A stretch of 26,852 bases of DNA from Pseudomonadota bacterium. Lineage in GTDB: Bacteria; Desulfobacterota; Desulfovibrionia; Desulfovibrionales; Desulfomicrobiaceae. The stretch lies in NCBI GenBank assembly GCA_023393525.1, contig JAEWKZ010000029.1:1-26852 (forward strand), given 5' to 3'. The translations under genes were made by a program, and so were the position numbers. The notes under the pieces were generated by a model that was not told the origin of the DNA, did not search any database, and saw only the letters and a program-made list of their open reading frames with translations. Positions 23,083 through 26,852 of the stretch are shown here, piece after piece (position 1 is the stretch's first letter; every line of letters begins with the position of its first letter).

Positions 23083-24113
23083 CATTCCTCCCATTCCACG
23101 GCAATGTCCGTCTCGGACCAGAAATTCACGTTCTCCCTGACGATGCCGAGCCTGGCCAAAGCGGGAGCGCCGGCGCGGTCATGTCCCCAAAGCTCCCCGC
23201 TGCACCGCGCGGGCAGAAAAACCCTCTTCACCCGGCCCGGCTGGCCGGAAAGCCGTTCTTCCAGAAATAGCCTCAGGGCCGTCGAACGGACCATGTTGCC
23301 AAAGGCCGGGTGCCAGGGTCCGGCCAGCAGACGCTCAAGCAGCCCCTTCTCTCCGGCCAGCCCCAGACGGATGACCCGCACGCCCTTCTTCCAGAATTCA
23401 AGCACCGCCCGGCCGCACTCTTCGACGGTCTCGTCCAGCGTCCAGGGAGCATACTCCCCTCGCCGGTACATGTCCGCGAGCCCCGTCCCCCGCACGACGA
23501 CGCACGGGTAGATGCGCACCACGCCGGGGTTCAGGGCCAGGGTCCGGCGCACGTCGGCACGCCACAGCCGTGCGTTGTGCCCGGGAAGCCCGGGCAGCAG
23601 CTGCACCCCGAGCTCGAGGCCGGACCGCCGGACCATGTCGCAGGCATCGGCGGCCAGTGCGCCGTCGTATCCCCGGGAACTGGCCGCCAGCACCTCGGAG
23701 GCAAAGCTCTGCACTCCGATTTCAACCATGTCCACCCCTTTGGCGCCAAGCCGGTCGAGAGTCTCCGTATCGATGCGGTCCGGACGGGTGGAGACCCGCA
23801 CGTGGACCAGGCCGTCCGGACCGGCGAAGCCGGCGGCGAGATCCAGAAAACGGTCCTGCCAGTCGGGATCGAGGCCCGTGAACGTGCCTCCGAAAAAACC
23901 CAAGGCATACGGACCCTTCTCCGCGTCCAGCCGCCGCCCAAGGTCTTCCAGGGATTTTTCGAGGCCGCACCCTTCAAGCCCGGTCTGCGCGTGCTGATCG
24001 CAAAACACGCACCGGCCCGGACAACCGGCGAAAGGAAGGAAAACCGGCAAAAGCCTGAGCTTGGTCCGCGCAGGTTCGGGAAGGGAAAAACGCCGGCTCA
24101 AAATTTTTGTCAT
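23082..24113 (-). CDS. Elp3-like radical SAM protein
   Basis: The 343-residue protein has the radical SAM cluster motif FAGCPGRCVFCDQ (C31, C35, C38). GFFGGTFTGLD, VRVSTRPDRID, VDMVEIGVQSF and GVQLLPGLPGHN follow, in the order of the Elp3/COG1243 radical SAM domain. The C-terminal acetyltransferase domain of true Elp3 is missing, so tRNA wobble modification cannot be assumed. The start at 24113 lacks a clear ribosome site; the frame stays open upstream through a poly-lysine/phenylalanine-like low-complexity stretch that is unlikely to be coding. Its stop overlaps the rimO start, so it is co-translated with rimO. Divergent from ihfA. Substrate unknown. Confidence 0.85.
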   Translation of the reverse strand: MTKILSRRFSLPEPARTKLRLLPVFLPFAGCPGRCVFCDQHAQTGLEGCGLEKSLEDLGRRLDAEKGPYALGFFGGTFTGLDPDWQDRFLDLAAGFAGPDGLVHVRVSTRPDRIDTETLDRLGAKGVDMVEIGVQSFASEVLAASSRGYDGALAADACDMVRRSGLELGVQLLPGLPGHNARLWRADVRRTLALNPGVVRIYPCVVVRGTGLADMYRRGEYAPWTLDETVEECGRAVLEFWKKGVRVIRLGLAGEKGLLERLLAGPWHPAFGNMVRSTALRLFLEERLSGQPGRVKRVFLPARCSGELWGHDRAGAPALARLGIVRENVNFWSETDIAVEWEE

Positions 24114-24120
24114 ATTTGCC

Positions 24121-24160
24121 AAAAAGAAAAAAAAACAAGCTGTTAGGCTTGAAAAAAAAA
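24121..24160 (-). other. Phased A/T-tracts around a small hairpin upstream of the Elp3-like gene
   Basis: CAAGC (24136-24140) and GCTTG (24147-24151) form a 5-bp inverted repeat flanked by A runs on both sides (24121-24135, broken by one G, and nine A at 24152-24160). On the minus strand this reads as a short hairpin followed by T9-C-T5 just before the Elp3-like start codon, like an attenuator. The double A-tract also suggests curved DNA. Confidence 0.4.
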
Positions 24161-24217
24161 TCCACGTTGGATATTGCACATTCAAGAATAGCCATCTCAA
24201 ACGGCAAGTTACGACCA

Positions 24218-24250
24218 ATCTTCTTGAAATATCAACTATTTCAAGAAGAT
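24218..24250. repeat. Perfect 14-bp inverted repeat upstream of ihfA
   Basis: ATCTTCTTGAAATA (24218-24231) is perfectly inverted as TATTTCAAGAAGAT (24237-24250) with a 5-base spacer. It includes a TTGAAA (24224-24229), and AT-rich candidates for a -10 (GATATA, TATACA) lie at its right edge. The position between two divergent genes and the exact symmetry fit a dimeric repressor operator overlapping the ihfA promoter. An RNA hairpin is the alternative; no T-tract follows it. Confidence 0.65.
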
Positions 24251-24264
24251 ATACATATCGCCAG

Positions 24265-24280
24265 CCGGGATGCATCCCGG
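24265..24280. repeat. 16-bp palindrome just before the ihfA ribosome site
   Basis: CCGGGATGCATCCCGG is a perfect palindrome ending 3 bases before the AGGAGGA (24284-24290) of ihfA. As DNA it could be an operator; as RNA it could form a stem only with a strained loop or pair between two transcripts. Confidence 0.6.
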
Positions 24281-24293
24281 ACCAGGAGGACCG

Positions 24294-24587
24294 ATGAGCA
24301 ACAATACCCTGACAAAAGCAGAAATCGTCGACAACATCTATGAAAAATCAGAGCGCAATCGGGCCGAGGTCAAGGCGCAGGTCGAAACCATGCTCGACAT
24401 CATGAAGGAAGCGGTCAAGAAAGACCACTCCCTTCTGATCAGCGGTTTCGGCAAGTTCGAAGCCTACGAGAAAGACGCGCGCAAAGGCCGCAACCCGCAG
24501 ACCAGCGAATCCATCATCCTGTCCGAGCGCAAGGTCGTCGTTTTCCGCATCTCCCGCAAGCTGCGAGCCGAGCTCAATCCGCAATAA
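24294..24587 (+). CDS. ihfA: IHF alpha / HU-family DNA-bending protein
   Basis: Nucleoid protein that bends DNA as a dimer and is needed by sigma-54 promoters and recombination systems. The 97-residue protein has the family fold: two N-terminal helices (LTKAEIVDNIYEKS, VKAQVETMLDIMKEAV), the signature LLISGFGKFEAYEKDARKGR, and the DNA-intercalating proline in GRNPQT. Length and the EAYEKDARKGRNPQT segment favour the IHF alpha type over HU. The ATG at 24294 follows a strong AGGAGGA. Two inverted repeats lie upstream. Its last 14 bases overlap the 3' end of rlpA on the other strand. The symbol is likely but the IHF/HU split is not certain from one member. Confidence 0.88.
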   Translation: MSNNTLTKAEIVDNIYEKSERNRAEVKAQVETMLDIMKEAVKKDHSLLISGFGKFEAYEKDARKGRNPQTSESIILSERKVVVFRISRKLRAELNPQ

Positions 24588-25347
24588 TGAAGCACCCCGG
24601 GCTTTCTTTGGCCAGGCGGACGCGCATTGACTCCGCTTCCCCCAGACTGGAGAAAGCCCCGACCTGAACCCGCCAGAACGTCGTTCCGTGCAGCTCCCCC
24701 CTGGCGATCCTGGTGCCCGTGAAGCCCCGGGCATGAAGCCGCGACCTGAGCCTGCGCGCATTCTCCTCGACCACGAACGCCCCGTATTGCACATAGAACG
24801 GCCCCACATAGTGAATCCGTTGACCAGCGATGGTATTCAGGCTGACCCTGGCCGTACCCGGTCCGACAACGCCCAGCACGCTCGCCGCCGCATATGACAG
24901 ATCGATGATGCGGTTGTTCACGAACGGCCCGCGATCGTTGACCCGCACCTCCGCTGTCCGCCCGTTGTCCAGGTTCCTGACCACCAGCCGGGTATGCATG
25001 GGCAGGATGCGATGCGCCGCCGTCATCTGGTACATGTCGTAGCGTTCGCCGTTGGCCGTTTTCTTTCCATGAAAATCCGCGCCGTACCACGACGCCACGC
25101 CGGTTTCGGAGTAGCCTTCGGCCGAACCCAGAGGGTAGTAGGTCTGCCCGAGCACGGTGTAGGGCTTGTACGTGCCGCCTTTGCCCGTGGGCGCGGGGGG
25201 CGGCGTTTTCGTGGACGGGGCAGGCGGGATGGACATCCCGGGAACATACCGCGAACCGCATCCAACGAGACCCATGCACAAAAATACGGCGGCCACCACT
25301 AGCGCCGACAATCCACTGCCTCTCCCCAAAAACTCTCGCAAGCTCAT
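24574..25347 (-). CDS. rlpA: RlpA-family septal ring lytic transglycosylase lipoprotein with SPOR domain
   Basis: Outer-membrane lipoprotein that cleaves naked septal glycan during cell separation. The 257-residue protein has a lipoprotein signal with lipobox LVGC (C30) and a proline/threonine linker. The double-psi beta-barrel domain (about 80-170) contains GVASWYGADFHGKKTANGE, then TAAHR and VNDRGPF, which hold the acidic and histidine residues needed for activity in Pseudomonas RlpA. A C-terminal SPOR domain (about 180-257, FYVQYGAF...WRVQVGAF) binds denuded glycan. ATG 25347 overlaps the TGA of the upstream gene (ATGA). It converges on ihfA and overlaps its 3' end by 14 bases. Confidence 0.92.
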   Translation of the reverse strand: MSLREFLGRGSGLSALVVAAVFLCMGLVGCGSRYVPGMSIPPAPSTKTPPPAPTGKGGTYKPYTVLGQTYYPLGSAEGYSETGVASWYGADFHGKKTANGERYDMYQMTAAHRILPMHTRLVVRNLDNGRTAEVRVNDRGPFVNNRIIDLSYAAASVLGVVGPGTARVSLNTIAGQRIHYVGPFYVQYGAFVVEENARRLRSRLHARGFTGTRIARGELHGTTFWRVQVGAFSSLGEAESMRVRLAKESPGCFIIAD

Positions 25348-25952
25348 CCGGCGCTCATCCGTACTACGAGTTCGATATCTTCACAGACCCCGGCCAGAAT
25401 TTCGCGGACTTCGGCAGGGCTTGCGGTCGAGCCGTTCCACTGACAGTCGCAGTCCCGCAGATCGATCTCCTGGTCGTCCAGGTATCGCAGCACCGCCTGG
25501 GGGGACACGACCACCCCTCGCTTGAGGACGGGCTTGAAACAATCCAAGGCCACGAAATTGAACATCTTGACCACGGCCACACCGCCCTTTCGCGCCTGCT
25601 CGTCGTGCCGGCTGACCAGGTCGGGACGAAAGGCCCTGATCGGGCTCGACCGCCGTAGCGCGATGCCGCACAGGCCCGGCATGGTTCCGCTCATGCCCAG
25701 CTCGTCGCCGTCGCCCACAAGCTCTTCCCGCCATTCGTCGACGGGCGCGTTGTTGAGAAACAGGCCCGGCACGCTGTTGGTCGCATACTCCAGATCCATG
25801 CCCAGGATTTCGGTCATGAAGTCGCGCACACAGACCGCCTGCTCCAGAAAAACACCCACGCCGCGGCGCAACAGACCGTGCCAGACCGTGGCGGAGGATT
25901 CCGGAATTGTCAGGACCAGTTGATTCGAAAGCTCACACGTTATGCCTTTCAT
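25344..25952 (-). CDS. Conserved-looking 202-residue protein of unknown function
   Basis: I do not recognise this protein. It has no signal peptide or membrane span and looks cytoplasmic. Visible features are a hydrophobic-rich N-terminal half (LVLTIPESSATVWHGLLRRGVGVFLEQA), a glycine/acidic loop (LVGDGDELGMSG) before TMPGLCGIALRR, and a late CDCQW motif with a second cysteine-rich point (GVCEDIEL). ATG 25952 is chosen for the GGGGG ribosome site about 9 bases before it; the frame is open further up to 26042 but passes through the promoter region. It is coupled to rlpA by ATGA overlap and divergent from the aldehyde oxidoreductase gene. Coupling to rlpA may mean a shared role or only shared expression. 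Confidence 0.75.
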   Translation of the reverse strand: MKGITCELSNQLVLTIPESSATVWHGLLRRGVGVFLEQAVCVRDFMTEILGMDLEYATNSVPGLFLNNAPVDEWREELVGDGDELGMSGTMPGLCGIALRRSSPIRAFRPDLVSRHDEQARKGGVAVVKMFNFVALDCFKPVLKRGVVVSPQAVLRYLDDQEIDLRDCDCQWNGSTASPAEVREILAGVCEDIELVVRMSAG

Positions 25953-25972
25953 GACATAAACCCCCTTTTTTC

Positions 25973-26003
25973 TTGACTTTCCCTGAAGACTGTCTGCTAA
26001 CAT
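25973..26003 (+). promoter_or_regulatory. Putative promoter of the aldehyde oxidoreductase gene
   Basis: TTGACT (25973-25978) and an extended -10 TGC-TAACAT (hexamer 25998-26003) are present. The 19-bp spacing is longer than ideal. The -10 shares the TCTGCTA core of the dsrC and rpsA promoters, which supports it. The start would be about 50 bases before the ATG. Confidence 0.45.
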
Positions 26004-26058
26004 GGCGGTAAAAGCAAGTTCAACACGCGCTCGCGCGCTCAACCTTCAAGGAGTATCC

Positions 26059-26852
26059 ATGAAAATCCTACGCATCAATACCAGGACCAAGAGCTTCACC
26101 TTCGAAGAGCTCGGCGATCTGGCCGGTCTCGGCGGTCGCGCCCTGACCTCCAGAGTGGTCAATAAGGAAGTCCCGGCCAACTGTCATCCGCTTTCCGCCG
26201 AAAACAAGCTCGTTTTTGCCGCCGGCGTGCTGGCTCCGACCAACGCGGCCAACTCCGGGCGCATCTCCGTGGGCGCGAAATCACCCCTGACCGGAGGCAT
26301 CAAGGAAAGCAACTCCGGCGGTCAGTTCGCCCACCCCCTGCCCAAGCTGAACCTGCTGGCCGTGATCCTCGAGGACAAGCCCGAGGCCGGAAGCCCCATG
26401 CAGGACATCTTCATCACCGCCGATAAGGTCGTGTTCAAGGATTCCGCCGTGGCCGGCATGCGCACCTACGCCGCACAGGAGAAGCTCCTGGCCGCCTACG
26501 GCGACAAGGCCGTGACCGCCATGGTCGGCCCCGCCGGTGAGCAGTGCCTGGCCGCCTCCACCATCCAGTTCTCGGACCCCGAGGGCCTGCCCTCCCGTTC
26601 CGCCGGCCGCGGCGGCATGGGCGCGGTCATGGGCTCCAAGGGCGTCAAGGCCATCGTCCTCGACGGCGCCGCCAATGTGAAGACCGCCTACGGCAACGAG
26701 GAACTGTTCAAGGAAGCCCGCAAGGAGTGGGTCGACATCCTGCGCGGCCACCCCGTCACCAGCCAGGGCCTGCCCGGCTTCGGCACGGCCGTCCTGGTCA
26801 ACGTCATCAACGAGGCCGGTGCCCTGCCGACCAAGAACTTCCGCATGGGCAA
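26059..26852 (+). CDS. aor: Aldehyde:ferredoxin oxidoreductase, tungstopterin family (5' part only)
   Basis: Oxidises aldehydes to acids with ferredoxin, using a tungsten or molybdenum bis-pterin and a 4Fe-4S cluster. The frame runs open from ATG 26059 off the right edge, giving 264 of an expected roughly 600 residues. Family motifs are GRISVGAKSPLTGGIKESNSGGQFA (about 75-100) and SAGRGGMGAVMGSKGVKAIVLDG (about 185-208), both pterin-contacting regions in the AOR family. The cluster cysteines lie beyond the window. AAGGAG (26048-26053) precedes the ATG by 5 bases. It is divergent from the unknown 202-residue gene. Substrate preference within the family cannot be told. Confidence 0.93.
   Translation, partial: MKILRINTRTKSFTFEELGDLAGLGGRALTSRVVNKEVPANCHPLSAENKLVFAAGVLAPTNAANSGRISVGAKSPLTGGIKESNSGGQFAHPLPKLNLLAVILEDKPEAGSPMQDIFITADKVVFKDSAVAGMRTYAAQEKLLAAYGDKAVTAMVGPAGEQCLAASTIQFSDPEGLPSRSAGRGGMGAVMGSKGVKAIVLDGAANVKTAYGNEELFKEARKEWVDILRGHPVTSQGLPGFGTAVLVNVINEAGALPTKNFRMG

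Noticed and set aside
24114..24275. N-terminal extension of the Elp3-like protein to 24275
   Set aside because: The translation is dominated by phenylalanine from the T-tracts and crosses the inverted repeat of the ihfA control region; no ribosome site supports it.
1..26852. Search by eye for CRISPR arrays, tRNA or rRNA genes, insertion sequences and attachment sites
   Set aside because: No regularly spaced repeats, no cloverleaf-like segments between genes and no transposase or integrase reading frame were seen.

Overview
The window is GC-rich, densely coding chromosomal DNA. The gene set points to an anaerobic sulfate-reducing deltaproteobacterium of the Desulfovibrio/Desulfomicrobium type. 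It carries a DsrC with both C-terminal cysteines, a hybrid cluster protein with the Desulfovibrio N-terminal cysteine pattern (C3, C6, C15, C21), an aldehyde:ferredoxin oxidoreductase and a futalosine-pathway menaquinone gene. I see no insertion sequence, phage gene, tRNA, rRNA or CRISPR array. This looks like ordinary core genome, not an island, and the less obvious signals lie in the intergenic regions.

Left part (1-3.85 kb): hcp (minus strand, 3' end cut by the window edge) is divergent from a zraP-like periplasmic metal-binding protein. The 325 bp between them hold an FNR/HcpR-type box at class II spacing for hcp, and a near-consensus sigma-54 promoter with upstream TGTGCA half-sites for zraP. 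A strong terminator follows zraP, then an EamA-type exporter and a MarC-family membrane protein.

3.85-10.5 kb: a minus-strand operon encodes an RND periplasmic adaptor, an RND pump, an ICMT/NnrU-like membrane methyltransferase and a family-4-type glycosyltransferase. The last three genes overlap by a few bases. No outer-membrane channel gene lies nearby. A Blc-like lipocalin lipoprotein is divergent from this operon.

10.7-14.8 kb (plus strand): a triple-PAS protein with a histidine-kinase-like H-box but no ATPase domain, a cardiolipin synthase, two very small cysteine proteins and dsrC. The dsrC leader can fold in several ways. A bidirectional terminator separates dsrC from the next block.

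14.85-24.1 kb (minus strand): malQ and glgB overlap by ATGA and make or remodel glycogen. A 47-residue single-span membrane protein follows with its own terminator, then mqnE, rpsA (six S1 domains), rimO and an Elp3-like radical SAM protein. rimO modifies ribosomal protein S12, so rpsA and rimO form a ribosome-related neighbourhood.

24.1-26.85 kb: an ihfA-type gene sits behind a perfect 14-bp inverted repeat and a 16-bp palindrome. It converges on and overlaps rlpA, which is coupled to an unrecognised 202-residue protein. Divergent from that protein is the 5' part of an aldehyde:ferredoxin oxidoreductase gene that runs off the right edge.
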